Source: GCA-2746605 sp963710615 (GTDB lineage Bacteria > Bacteroidota > Ignavibacteria > Ignavibacteriales > Melioribacteraceae). Taken from it: 64,000 nt of DNA. Where the stretch lies: assembly GCA_963710615.1 (NCBI GenBank), contig CAVQBF010000017.1, positions 62,001-126,000 of the forward strand, given 5' to 3'. Shown here piece after piece: positions 1 to 8,693 of the stretch. The notes under the pieces were generated by a model. It was given only the letters and a program-made list of their open reading frames with translations, was not told the DNA's origin and made no database searches. Positions within the stretch are counted from its first letter, which is position 1, and each line of letters starts with the position of its first letter. The translations under genes were made by a program, and so were the position numbers.

Positions 1-1555
1 AAGTAACCCCTTTTCGTTTTCTTAATTCATAATATGCCTGAATATACTCTTCCCTTTTATCGTGTGTGCGAGGATCAACTATTTGAAAGTTCTGTTCATC
101 AAAACCAAGTTCTTTTATTTTATCAATTATTACTTTCTCATGACCAATAAGGATTGGTTTGCCAATATTTTCATTAAAAACAGTATTGGCTGCTCTGATA
201 ACTTTTTCTTCCTCACCTTCAGTATAAATTATTTTCTTTGGGTTTTTACGAGCTTTATTAATCATCATCCTAATAATTTCTTGTGAGTAACCCAACCTTT
301 CCTTTAACTCATTTTCATAAGCTTCCCAATCTTCAATTGAATGACGTGCAACACCGGTTGCCATTGCAGCTTTTGCAACTGCCGGAGCAACATTCCATAA
401 AACTCTGGGATCAAATGGTTTTGGAATAATATACTCTCTACCAAAAGAAAAATCTTTGTCACCATATGCTCGTAGGACCATTTCCGGAACTTTTTCTTTT
501 GCCAAATCTGCAAGAGCTTTAACAGCGGCCATTTTCATTTCTTCATTAATTGCTTGTGCTCTAACATCCAAGGCACCTCTAAATATAAACGGGAATCCTA
601 AAACATTATTTACTTGATTCGGATAATCACTTCTTCCAGTTGCCATAATAACATCCTCTCTAGCTTCAATAGCTTTTTCATATGTAATTTCCGGATCGGG
701 ATTAGCCATCGCAAAAACAATAGGATTATCTGCCATACCTTTAAGCCATTCTTGAGTTAGAACATCTGCCTTAGATAAACCAATAAATACATCCGCACCT
801 AATAATGCTTCTCCCAAATCATTAAATTCCTTCTCAATTGCAAAATCCATTTTATACTTATTTAGGTCTGTACGTTTTTTATTGATTAATCCTTTAGAAT
901 CGAACATTGCAATATTTTCTCGTTTTACTCCTGCCATTATATATGTATTACAGCAGGCAACAGCAGCAGCCCCAGCACCTGAAACAACGATTTTAAGATC
1001 TTCTACTTTTTTATCAGCAATTTCACATGCATTTATCAGAGCGGCACATGAAATTATGGCAGTACCGTGCTGATCATCATGAAATACGGGAATGTTCATT
1101 GTTTTTTTAAGCTCTTCTTCAATTTCAAAACATTCCGGTGCCTTTATATCTTCTAGATTTATTCCGCCAAAAGTTGGCTCCAAAAATTGGCAAGTTTTAA
1201 TTATTTCTTTTGGGTCTTTCGTTTTTAATTCAATATCAAAAACATCGATATCAGCAAATCTTTTAAATAAAACTCCCTTTCCTTCCATCACAGGTTTTCC
1301 GGCATGCGGACCAATATCACCTAGTCCTAGAACCGCTGTTCCATTACTTACAACAGCAACTAAATTTCCCTTTGCCGTATATTTGTAGACATCATCGTCA
1401 TTGGCATAGATTTCTCTGCAAGGTTCCGCTACACCCGGAGTATAAGCCAATGAAAGTTCCCTTGAAGTAAAACAAGGTTTTGATGCAATAACCTCAATTT
1501 TACCTTTTCTTCCCCTACTGTGGTAATTTAGTGCTTCCTCTTTTTGAATACTCAT
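1..1555 (-). CDS. maeB: NAD(P)-dependent malic enzyme, MaeB type (3' part outside window)
   Basis: The open frame starts at an ATG at 1553-1555 and runs leftward without a stop to the window edge, giving about 518 residues. It begins MSIQKEEALNYHSRGRKGKI and contains the malic-enzyme core: SRELSLAYTPGVAEPC, the conserved GNLVAVVSNGTAVLGLGDIG, the HDDQHGTA metal/substrate motif and a Rossmann nucleotide fold at VVSGAGAAAVAC. From about residue 430 it enters a phosphotransacetylase-like C-terminal domain (NPKKIIYTEGEEEKVIRAAN), which is typical of the roughly 760-residue MaeB fusion enzymes. The family converts malate to pyruvate and CO2 with NAD(P)+ reduction; the PTA-like domain is usually regulatory. 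The start is supported by the clean match to the family N-terminus. The protein is truncated only by the window. Confidence 0.95.
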   Translation of the reverse strand, partial: MSIQKEEALNYHSRGRKGKIEVIASKPCFTSRELSLAYTPGVAEPCREIYANDDDVYKYTAKGNLVAVVSNGTAVLGLGDIGPHAGKPVMEGKGVLFKRFADIDVFDIELKTKDPKEIIKTCQFLEPTFGGINLEDIKAPECFEIEEELKKTMNIPVFHDDQHGTAIISCAALINACEIADKKVEDLKIVVSGAGAAAVACCNTYIMAGVKRENIAMFDSKGLINKKRTDLNKYKMDFAIEKEFNDLGEALLGADVFIGLSKADVLTQEWLKGMADNPIVFAMANPDPEITYEKAIEAREDVIMATGRSDYPNQVNNVLGFPFIFRGALDVRAQAINEEMKMAAVKALADLAKEKVPEMVLRAYGDKDFSFGREYIIPKPFDPRVLWNVAPAVAKAAMATGVARHSIEDWEAYENELKERLGYSQEIIRMMINKARKNPKKIIYTEGEEEKVIRAANTVFNENIGKPILIGHEKVIIDKIKELGFDEQNFQIVDPRTHDKREEYIQAYYELRKRKGVT

Positions 1556-1642
1556 ATAAATACCTTTTAATGTTATAGGATTTGATTAGTTACATATTAC
1601 ATATATTTTATTGACATCATTATAGACTTAAGAAAAAATTAT

Positions 1643-1852
1643 TTATTTAGACAAAATAAAACTACTATTTTTAATATTATTTTGAGACTCTCTTTTTTGC
1701 TCAAAATTTTCATTATTCTTTGGAGATTTATTTTGCTCTGCATTATCTACCTGTGTCCATGGCGACATGAATTTAAGTTCAGATGAATAATGCTTTAGAA
1801 ATGTTAAATAATCTACATTTCTAATACTATTATCTAAAATTTTACTCACCAT
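1643..1852 (-). CDS. small hypothetical protein, possibly translationally coupled
   Basis: A 69-residue frame whose ATG lies inside the last codons of the upstream cytidylate-kinase-like gene (11-base overlap), as seen in translationally coupled pairs. The N-terminal half could be helical (VSKILDNSIRNVDYLTFLKH). The C-terminal half is rich in Asn, Lys, Glu and Ser and is probably disordered. No family is recognised. The overlap argues for a real gene, the composition does not, so it may be a chance frame in AT-rich DNA. Confidence 0.35.
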   Translation of the reverse strand: MVSKILDNSIRNVDYLTFLKHYSSELKFMSPWTQVDNAEQNKSPKNNENFEQKRESQNNIKNSSFILSK

Positions 1853-2618
1853 AATCTTGACCTCTTCTTTTAGGAACTCCTTTAAATATTGCTTTTTGTT
1901 TTAAAATAATTTTAGATTTTGGAAATTTTAGTTGAATCGATTTTTTAATTTGTTTAAGCAGCTCATTAAATGTAAATTTTTCAATATCTATAGTCATGTT
2001 ATATAATAATGGATTTTCCAAATTTTGATGATAATTTTTAGAAATGAATTCCTTCCTATTTTTTTCTTCTTTTATAATAATTTTTCTAGCTTCATCAGAT
2101 TTTATTTTCATTAGCTTACTGAGATTTGCAATTCTGTAATCAAGTGAAGCTACTAATCTAATGTGATATGAATTTTTTAAATGAGCAGTAATGATATTCG
2201 ATCCCCTTCCAACTAATATTACATTGCCGAACTCTGCTAAGTTCAATACAGTTTTCATCATATCTTTAAATAATTTACGCAGTGGCGGATGGATACCGAG
2301 CAATTCATTTAGCATTTGACTAAGGGTAGAAATTTTTTCTTCTGCAAAAAACTTTTGAACCCTTTCTGGTAAGTTGTGATCTAAAAGTACTTTTTGAATT
2401 AATTGCTTATCAAAATATGCCCAATCCGATTGATAATAAATACTAAATTCTTTTACTAAATTTTCACACAATTTGCTTACATCAATACCGCATTGCCTTG
2501 AAATTGTTAAGCAAGGTCCAGGATATTTTTTCTTCAGCTGTATGATTTCTTTATCTGAAAGTTTTGAGTGAAAATCGACATATTTTTTTGCTTTTGCATA
2601 TCCGCTTAAGGGTAACAT
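1842..2618 (-). CDS. cytidylate kinase-like family protein
   Basis: A 258-residue cytoplasmic protein resembling the cytidylate-kinase-like family PF13189. Visible family features are the N-terminal strand PCLTISRQCG, the segment WAYFDKQLIQKVL, the central NVILVGRGSNIIT and the domain following HIRLVASLDYRIANLSK. The P-loop is degenerate: where the family usually has a Gly-rich GSGG after SRE, this protein has GIDVSK, so nucleotide binding is doubtful. It follows the NifX-like gene at 2712-3029 by about 90 bases on the same strand and probably shares its transcript. The cellular role of this family is not established; a regulatory NMP-kinase-like role is only inference. Confidence 0.75.
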   Translation of the reverse strand: MLPLSGYAKAKKYVDFHSKLSDKEIIQLKKKYPGPCLTISRQCGIDVSKLCENLVKEFSIYYQSDWAYFDKQLIQKVLLDHNLPERVQKFFAEEKISTLSQMLNELLGIHPPLRKLFKDMMKTVLNLAEFGNVILVGRGSNIITAHLKNSYHIRLVASLDYRIANLSKLMKIKSDEARKIIIKEEKNRKEFISKNYHQNLENPLLYNMTIDIEKFTFNELLKQIKKSIQLKFPKSKIILKQKAIFKGVPKRRGQDYGE

Positions 2619-2711
2619 TATTCTTCCCCCATATTAAGTTGTTTCACATTCTTAACACGCTTAAAATATCTTTTCTTATTAAATCTTTGCTTAATATCTA
2701 AATACTACTGC

Positions 2712-3029
2712 CTATTCAACTCCGTTTAATTTCCCATTAATAAAATCATTTATAACATCAACAAATCGACCATGAATCCAAGGAATCACCAGAACATTAT
2801 TTTTAGTTAGTTCATTTTTATATAGCTCTGTTAGTCCATTACAAATTACAGTATCGGGTTTAAGAGAAAGAATAAGATTCAATTTCTCTAAATTGTTTTT
2901 AGCTATAAATTGCACCGATTCAATATCCCGAATTATTTTCTTTTCAAGCTTTACTACTTTAAAATTTTGGGTACAGTCTAATCTTGATGAAACTCTTTGA
3001 TTAAAAACCGGCACTAAAACTGTTTTCAT
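2712..3029 (-). CDS. NifX/NifB-like dinitrogenase iron-molybdenum cofactor family protein
   Basis: A 105-residue single-domain protein of the PF02579 fold. It begins MKTVLVPVFNQRVSSRLDC, where other members read 'PVFxxRVSPRFDCA'. It continues with the conserved strand-turn DTVICNGLTELYKNELTKN and ends VIPWIHGRFVDVINDFING. Family members bind metal-sulfur clusters or their precursors (NifX, NafY, orange protein). No nif genes are visible here, so a nitrogenase role is not supported. It sits just downstream of a sigma-54 activator gene and behind possible enhancer palindromes, so nitrogen- or redox-linked sigma-54 control is plausible. Confidence 0.8.
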   Translation of the reverse strand: MKTVLVPVFNQRVSSRLDCTQNFKVVKLEKKIIRDIESVQFIAKNNLEKLNLILSLKPDTVICNGLTELYKNELTKNNVLVIPWIHGRFVDVINDFINGKLNGVE

Positions 3030-3094
3030 AATTATTTAAATTATTCTTAAAACCATGAAATAAATTTTATAATAATTATTTATTCATTACTAGG

Positions 3095-3111
3095 GAACAA
3101 ATTATAAGCCA
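3095..3111 (-). promoter_or_regulatory. possible sigma-54 (-24/-12) promoter
   Basis: Reading the minus strand, CTGGCTTATAATTTGTT has the -24 TGGC and a -12 TTTGT element with the correct 12-base spacing between the invariant G residues. It lies 66-82 bases before the NifX-like start codon. The -12 box reads GT rather than GC, so it is a weak match. The adjacent sigma-54 activator gene makes it worth noting. Confidence 0.3.
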
Positions 3112-3145
3112 GAATCTAAAAAATTAAAAGTGATTAAATCGTTCT

Positions 3146-3161
3146 AAAAAATGCATTTTTT
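3146..3161. promoter_or_regulatory. perfect 16-bp palindrome, possible activator site
   Basis: AAAAAATGCATTTTTT is a perfect palindrome sharing its AAAAATGCA half-site with the larger inverted repeat at 3183-3218. It lies about 40-60 bases upstream of the putative -24/-12 element. It may be a second binding site for the sigma-54 activator encoded alongside. The A/T content means chance is possible. Confidence 0.35.
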
Positions 3162-3182
3162 TTGGAGGGGAAGTTTTCGATT

Positions 3183-3218
3183 TTGCAAAAATGCATCAAG
3201 CTGCATATATTTTTGCAA
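3183..3218. promoter_or_regulatory. inverted repeat, candidate enhancer (UAS) of the sigma-54 activator
   Basis: The arms TTGCAAAAATGCA (3183-3195) and TGCATATATTTTTGCAA (3202-3218) pair across a 6-base centre with a 4-base slip. The repeat sits between the activator stop codon (3233) and the NifX-like gene, roughly 75-125 bases upstream of the possible -24/-12 promoter, the usual distance for enhancer sites of this activator class. It could alternatively be part of a terminator for the activator gene, but it lacks a GC-rich stem. Confidence 0.4.
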
Positions 3219-3232
3219 CTTTGCAACAATGA

Positions 3233-4582
3233 CTATTTGGCTAGTAATCCAAATTTTTTCATCTTTCGCCAAAGAGTTGATCTGTTGATTTTAAGTTCCT
3301 CTGCAGTTTTTAAGGTATTCCAGTGAAATTTATCTAAGACTGCTAGAATCGTTCTATATTCACTTTCTTCCAAAGGTACTTGTGAAGGAACAAAATTATT
3401 AGGCATGGAGGAAGTTTCAAAAATTTCCGGCGGTAAATGCTCTAATTCAATTTTTTCATTTTTACACATAATAATAGCGTGTTCTATTATATTTTCCAGT
3501 TGTCTTATGTTTCCCTTAAACGAGTAATTTAATAAAAATTTTAGTACGGCTTCAGATACACCCGTTATCTCTTTGTGCATTCTAAAATTAAATTTATTTA
3601 TAAAGTGTTTTACTAAGATTGGTATGTCATCCCGTCTTTCCCTTAAAGGCGGAATATCTATTTTTACAACATCCAGTCTATAAAAAAGATCGTCTCTAAA
3701 TTTATTTTGGTTAACTAGATCAAGTAAATCATTCTTGGTAGCTGAGATAAGTCTGCAATTAGTTTTTACTGATTTAACCGCTCCCAGTGGTTCATACTCC
3801 TTTTCTTGTAAAACACGCAATAACTTAACTTGAGTTGATTTTGGCATACTGTCAATTTCATCCAGAAATATTGTACCACCATTAGCTAAAGCAAATCTGC
3901 CTGGTTTACTTTTAACTGCATCTGTAAAAGCTCCTTTGACATAGCCAAACAATTCAGATTCCAGCAATGATTCCGGCAAAGCAGCTACATTAACTGCAAC
4001 AAATGGTTTATCTTTTCTTGGACTTAAATTGTGTATCGCTCGAGCAAATAATTCCTTCCCGGTTCCGCTTTCTCCCTGAATTAGAATACTGCTATTTGAC
4101 TCAGCAATATTTGGAAGTATGCTAAATATTTGCGATATCCTATAATTTTTTGAAATAATATCTTCAAAAGTATATTTTGCTTCAATTTCTTTTTCTAGAG
4201 CTTCAATCTTCGAAAGATCCCTGAAGGTTTCAACACCTCCTATCATTTTATTATTTTCATCTAACAAAACTGAAGTGCTAATAGCAATTGGTATCATTTT
4301 ACCTTGGCTATTTATTATGTTCTTACGTTTATCTATAACATTTCTACCTGTTTCAAAGGAAAATCGAATAGGACAATCAGTTTCACAAATGTTTGATTTT
4401 AAAATATCGAAACAATAATTTCCAACTGCATTTTCAGTTTTAACTCCAGTAATTTTTTCTGCAGCTTTATTAAAGTATGTTATTACCATTTCTTCGTTTA
4501 CGGTAAATACGCCATCAGCAACACTATCAAGAATAATACTTGCATATTCACATGGAAGTTTTTCAGGTAGTTTCTTTTTCAT
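3233..4582 (-). CDS. sigma-54-dependent transcriptional activator (PAS-AAA+-Fis)
   Basis: A 449-residue enhancer-binding protein. Order: PAS domain (about 12-125), AAA+ domain (about 140-370) and Fis-type helix-turn-helix (about 415-447, TAEELKINRSTLWRKMKKFG). Walker A is GESGTGKE (170-177) and Walker B is TIFLDEID (237-244). The sigma-54 contact loop reads GAFTDA (217-222) instead of the commonest GAFTGA. The PAS domain carries three cysteines (C57, C66, C70 in NICETDCP) in the spacing seen in PAS domains thought to bind a metal or sense redox state. There is no receiver domain, so it is not a classical response regulator. The likely target is the neighbouring NifX-like operon. Confidence 0.92.
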   Translation of the reverse strand: MKKKLPEKLPCEYASIILDSVADGVFTVNEEMVITYFNKAAEKITGVKTENAVGNYCFDILKSNICETDCPIRFSFETGRNVIDKRKNIINSQGKMIPIAISTSVLLDENNKMIGGVETFRDLSKIEALEKEIEAKYTFEDIISKNYRISQIFSILPNIAESNSSILIQGESGTGKELFARAIHNLSPRKDKPFVAVNVAALPESLLESELFGYVKGAFTDAVKSKPGRFALANGGTIFLDEIDSMPKSTQVKLLRVLQEKEYEPLGAVKSVKTNCRLISATKNDLLDLVNQNKFRDDLFYRLDVVKIDIPPLRERRDDIPILVKHFINKFNFRMHKEITGVSEAVLKFLLNYSFKGNIRQLENIIEHAIIMCKNEKIELEHLPPEIFETSSMPNNFVPSQVPLEESEYRTILAVLDKFHWNTLKTAEELKINRSTLWRKMKKFGLLAK

Positions 4583-4679
4583 TGTGTTAGTTTCTTAAAA
4601 TATTTCAATTAAGGAATTTGATTGTAATAATGAAAAGCAGATTAAAAATTAATTAGCGAATAAATTTTTACATCAAATT

Positions 4680-6515
4680 TCACTCAAATTTCATTATTCC
4701 ATATTCTTTAGGGTTATATAGCCCTCCTGCCCATTTTGATTGTTTCACCATTGATTGCTGTCGGTGTCTGCCAACATTAAATGCCCATTCATCACCAGAA
4801 TTTGGACCATCATCTAAGTCAATATCACTCCAGGGAATTTCAAATTCAATTGTCCAATAATCTTCAGTAAAAGAAATCTGACTTTTATATTTGCTTACAA
4901 AGTACTTGTCTTCCACCCATCTTTGAAGGGAATTGAATCTAGTCCCAGCTGAATTTTGAAAGAGACGAACATAATCTTTCTGAGATTTTTCGGTATCGAA
5001 GAATAATTCAATATCATCATCATTCCAAGTTAACGGAATTTCTCCTTCAGCGGTCGATATTAAATTTGATATTAGAGGTTCATCCATTTGAGCGGCGATA
5101 TACAGATAATCTTTATTATATAAAAATTTTAATTTAGTATTAATTTCATTGCCACTTATAAACATTATTGAATCGGCCGCTGCCCAATCCTTCTCAATTA
5201 TTTTTCCATCAATATCAATTGATAAATTTAATTTTTTAACATTCACACTTGAAGGAATAAACAGATTATATATACCCTTATATATGAAGTTATCTTCTAA
5301 TTTAATGGCAGGCTTATAACCTTCGATACTAATTTCATTATTTCTATACTGCGATTCTAATTCTCTTGAAAGAACACCGGTTCTATATTTTGCACTTGTG
5401 GATATTTCCAAATAAGGCATTAGATTCACCGATGGTGTATTATTTGAAGTAATTAAAAATGTCTCTGTTATTTGTTTCCCAGCCGGCACTGTGGTCCATT
5501 TACTTTCAGGTTCTATCTTAATTTCCGAGTTAAATGGAATATACCAATCCAATCTGTACTTTCTTTCTTCGTTCAATTTGTTTTCCAATACTACTTCAAC
5601 CTTTTTATTAAGCTCCTCACCCTCATTCCATTCATTAATCAGAATTGTCTTTTCTTCAATATTATATTTATTTGCTTCAACTCTATCAAGGGAATCAACA
5701 GTATCAAGGGGATAAATTGAGCCGGCTTTTATTGCAGCGAACTCACATTCCCCGGTTTGTTTTACAACAACATGAAGAAATGATGAAAATTTTCCTCCTC
5801 TAATGTTTTCCTTTCTAACACCCGCTGAATTTATAACTAGGTAATCAATACCGCTGTTGTTTTGATGAACATGTTCGTGAGTGTGACCTCCAATAACTAG
5901 TTTTACAGGATATTTCTTAAGCATATTATGAACAATATCCCAATCTTTTCTTCCTTCATGATTTTTAGGATATTTCCACAAAGGACTGTGTATGAAAACA
6001 AAGATAGATTTGGTCAACAGTTCATCAGATGAAAATTGAGAAGAGTAATTGGTTAAATCATTAACTAGCCAATCTCTTTGCCATTGCATAATTCTATCAT
6101 CTTCATCTCCCCACCAACTATTAAGAATAATAAAATGCGCAGACCCTTTATCGAATGAATAAAGAAGTTTATCTTTACCCCAAACTTCAGCATAAACTTC
6201 CTCAGCTTCGTCTGTAACAACATCATGATTACCAGGGACCGGATAAAATGGGGAATTAAGTAAACTGATCTGACCTTTATATCTTTTCCATTCAGCCCTC
6301 AATTGATCTTTATTATGTGTATAACCATGAATAAGATCTCCAACTTGGATAACAAAATCGGGACTTAGTAATGATGCCTCATATATCATTCTTTCAAATT
6401 CAGGCGGATTTCCAAATTGAGTATCGCCAAATATTATAAAGCGAGTGTCATTTTGTGCATAAATAGCGTTAAATGTTAGAATTAAAAGGAAGCTTTTTAA
6501 AAGTTTAAGTTTCAT
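4680..6515 (-). CDS. secreted calcineurin-like metallophosphoesterase with CBM9-like domain
   Basis: A 611-residue protein with a signal peptide ending near AIYAQ (residue 21). The metallophosphoesterase domain (about 22-260) shows the full metal-ligand series: IIFGDTQFG, QVGDLIHG, PVPGNHDV, FVFIHSPLW and VIGGHTHEH. The middle (about 270-430) is unassigned, probably beta-rich. The C-terminal part (about 440-611, with LYIAAQMDEP, DIELFFDTEKS and EFEIPWSDIDL) resembles carbohydrate-binding-module family 9-like domains found on secreted Bacteroidota proteins. A phosphoesterase or phosphodiesterase acting in the periplasm or outside the cell on a glycan-linked substrate is inference; the substrate cannot be read from sequence. 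It appears monocistronic. Confidence 0.85.
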   Translation of the reverse strand: MKLKLLKSFLLILTFNAIYAQNDTRFIIFGDTQFGNPPEFERMIYEASLLSPDFVIQVGDLIHGYTHNKDQLRAEWKRYKGQISLLNSPFYPVPGNHDVVTDEAEEVYAEVWGKDKLLYSFDKGSAHFIILNSWWGDEDDRIMQWQRDWLVNDLTNYSSQFSSDELLTKSIFVFIHSPLWKYPKNHEGRKDWDIVHNMLKKYPVKLVIGGHTHEHVHQNNSGIDYLVINSAGVRKENIRGGKFSSFLHVVVKQTGECEFAAIKAGSIYPLDTVDSLDRVEANKYNIEEKTILINEWNEGEELNKKVEVVLENKLNEERKYRLDWYIPFNSEIKIEPESKWTTVPAGKQITETFLITSNNTPSVNLMPYLEISTSAKYRTGVLSRELESQYRNNEISIEGYKPAIKLEDNFIYKGIYNLFIPSSVNVKKLNLSIDIDGKIIEKDWAAADSIMFISGNEINTKLKFLYNKDYLYIAAQMDEPLISNLISTAEGEIPLTWNDDDIELFFDTEKSQKDYVRLFQNSAGTRFNSLQRWVEDKYFVSKYKSQISFTEDYWTIEFEIPWSDIDLDDGPNSGDEWAFNVGRHRQQSMVKQSKWAGGLYNPKEYGIMKFE

Positions 6516-6603
6516 GATGGTCTAATCAGTGATATTTGTTATTCAAAATTTTTGTAGAATTAAAAATAAACAAACATTAGCAATTATTATTCATAACTTC
6601 TAA

Positions 6604-7734
6604 TTAATCACTATGATCAGATATTTTATCTGCTAATTCAGTTCGTGAATTCATTACATCATTAACCAATATTTTATTCATTTTTTCAGGTTCTTCCAAT
6701 AAAGGACTATGTGCTGACTGATAAAAAGAATAAAAACCTTTTCTCGGTGCATTTATTTTATCATAATATTTTTTTGCTAATTCATATGAACATGTGTAAT
6801 CATATGTACCATGAAAAAAATAAACCGGTATCTTAAAGTCATTCTTGATCTCAGATAAGTTTGTCTGTATCATTTTCTCCCAGATTTGATGAACACCAGA
6901 TTTTGACTTACCATACCATAAATAAAATTTCTCAGACAGTGTATATTCACTAAAAAACAATGATGGGAGAAATAGGTCGGTTGCTATATTTCTCATGTTT
7001 CTCATTGTTCCAATGCCAAGCTCGTGCATAGCAGCATCCCTCATCTTCAAATATTCTTTAGGAATTTTTCGTTGATCATTAAAACAAAAGCTTTCAAAAG
7101 AATCAACCCATTTCTTATTCTTTGTTTCTCTGAAATGATTTAGCATATATTCATAAGCAATTTTTTCTGATAAAAACTGATCTGACATTTGAGCAATTCC
7201 TATATAGGCCTCATATAATTCTGGAGCCTTATCAATCACATTAACGCCAAGGAAGGTTCCGCCCGAATGGGCCATAAGATATATTTTTTCTTTTCCGAAT
7301 CTTTCTAATAAATATTTTGTCAGCACAATTGTATCATCAACAAGCTGTTCCAACATGGGTGTGTTCTTTGTTGAACCAGCATTATAAGATATTCCGCAAT
7401 TTCGTTGTTCCCACCAAACCATTGTAAAGTTATCCTCAAGGTGCGTTGGATATTTTTCAGTTAAAAAGTAAACCGGTATTCCACCATGTAAAAACAAAAT
7501 AATAGGGTTATTAAGATTTTTACCTTTTATAAACATGCCTTGCTGAGTAGCATTAATTTCTACAAACACCTTTTCTGAAATGCTGTTCTTTAGCACTTTT
7601 TCATTCTTATCAAGAAATTGTTTGGGTTTCCCTGGACTCATAAAATACAATATTAAAAAAGGACTGATAATTGTGAAGAAAATAACTACACCAAATATTA
7701 ACATAATCTTCTTTAGTCCCTTTAATTTTTGCAT
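6604..7734 (-). CDS. membrane-anchored alpha/beta hydrolase (proline iminopeptidase-like)
   Basis: A 376-residue protein with one N-terminal hydrophobic segment (about 10-32) that could be an anchor or an uncleaved signal. The hydrolase core shows the oxyanion region LFLHGGIP (about 78-85), VWWEQRNCGIS (the usual WDQRGxGxS position) and the nucleophile elbow AHSGGTFLG. The catalytic-His candidate is AHSPLLEEPEKM near the C-terminus. The arrangement matches the S33 peptidase/hydrolase family, but the substrate is unknown. There is no operon partner within 100 bases. Confidence 0.85.
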   Translation of the reverse strand: MQKLKGLKKIMLIFGVVIFFTIISPFLILYFMSPGKPKQFLDKNEKVLKNSISEKVFVEINATQQGMFIKGKNLNNPIILFLHGGIPVYFLTEKYPTHLEDNFTMVWWEQRNCGISYNAGSTKNTPMLEQLVDDTIVLTKYLLERFGKEKIYLMAHSGGTFLGVNVIDKAPELYEAYIGIAQMSDQFLSEKIAYEYMLNHFRETKNKKWVDSFESFCFNDQRKIPKEYLKMRDAAMHELGIGTMRNMRNIATDLFLPSLFFSEYTLSEKFYLWYGKSKSGVHQIWEKMIQTNLSEIKNDFKIPVYFFHGTYDYTCSYELAKKYYDKINAPRKGFYSFYQSAHSPLLEEPEKMNKILVNDVMNSRTELADKISDHSD

Positions 7735-7894
7735 TGAACAACACCTATATTAAATTTAATTATTACTGTGAGAGTCCTTAAAATCTATAACTAATTTTTT
7801 CATTGATGGCTACATTATTCGCTGATATATTTATGGACATTACTTCTTGAATAAGTTGTCGTAATATGTTTATCGTCTATGCAAAATCAATAAA

Positions 7895-8656
7895 TTACTT
7901 ATCCATCCACTTTTTAAAATCAGCCGACCTTTCTACACTTACTAATGCCTCAATCTCTTTTGCTTCAGAAGGTTCAAGAACTAGTTTTATTCGTGAACGT
8001 GAGTAAGGTATCATATTCTTAATTGAGTTAATATTTACAATCAGTTTTCTATTAATTCTGAAATATTTATCCGGATCGATAATCTGCACTAACTTATCTA
8101 AAGTATAGTCTATTGGGTAAGTGTTTTTTTGAAATGTGGTTAGAAAAACGTTTTTCTCCATAGCATAAAAATATGCTATTTCATCAGCATCTATTTTTTT
8201 TATCTTTTGTCCATATTGAATTAAAAATCTCTTCTTATAGCTACTTTCATTTTTCTGAATACTATCTAATAAGTCTTTAAAATCTGTTAAGCCTGGTACA
8301 GTAAGATTACTATACTTTTGTAAACTGTCAGCTAAGTCAGATTTCTTGATTGGTTTTAAAAGATAGTCGATACTATTTAACTTAAATGCTTTTATTGCAT
8401 ATTGATCATATGCAGTTGTAAAAATAATAGGTGTCTCTACCTTAACTTTATCAAAAATCGCAAAACTTATTCCATCCTCAAGCTGAATGTCCAGAAAAAT
8501 TAAATCTGCTTTATTATTTATGAGCCATTTGACAGAATGCTCAACAGATGCAAGCTTTGCAATAATTTCCCAGGAAGGTTTAATTTCCTTAATCAAATCT
8601 GCTAATCTCTCAGCAGCAAGTTTTTCATCTTCGATTATAACAGCTTTCATATTCAC
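7895..8656 (-). CDS. LytTR-family response regulator
   Basis: A 253-residue two-domain regulator. The receiver domain (1-120) has the acidic pair at E9/D10, phospho-acceptor D56 in LIFLDIQLED, the switch Thr in FTTAYDQYA and the conserved Lys in LLKPIKK. The C-terminal half (about 145-250) is a LytTR DNA-binding domain (FLIQYGQKIKKIDADEIAYF, FRINRKLIVNINSI). It is the cognate partner of the LytS-type kinase immediately upstream (37-base gap). LytTR proteins bind pairs of direct repeats two helical turns apart; a candidate pair is noted at 11262-11295. Confidence 0.93.
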   Translation of the reverse strand: MNMKAVIIEDEKLAAERLADLIKEIKPSWEIIAKLASVEHSVKWLINNKADLIFLDIQLEDGISFAIFDKVKVETPIIFTTAYDQYAIKAFKLNSIDYLLKPIKKSDLADSLQKYSNLTVPGLTDFKDLLDSIQKNESSYKKRFLIQYGQKIKKIDADEIAYFYAMEKNVFLTTFQKNTYPIDYTLDKLVQIIDPDKYFRINRKLIVNINSIKNMIPYSRSRIKLVLEPSEAKEIEALVSVERSADFKKWMDK

Positions 8657-8693
8657 ACTTATTATTTAATGGAAATTGTCTCAAAAAAAAAGT

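Noticed and set aside
2712..3029. Evidence for nitrogen fixation
   Set aside because: Only a single NifX/NifB-fold protein is present; these occur in many organisms without nitrogenase and no nif genes are in the window.
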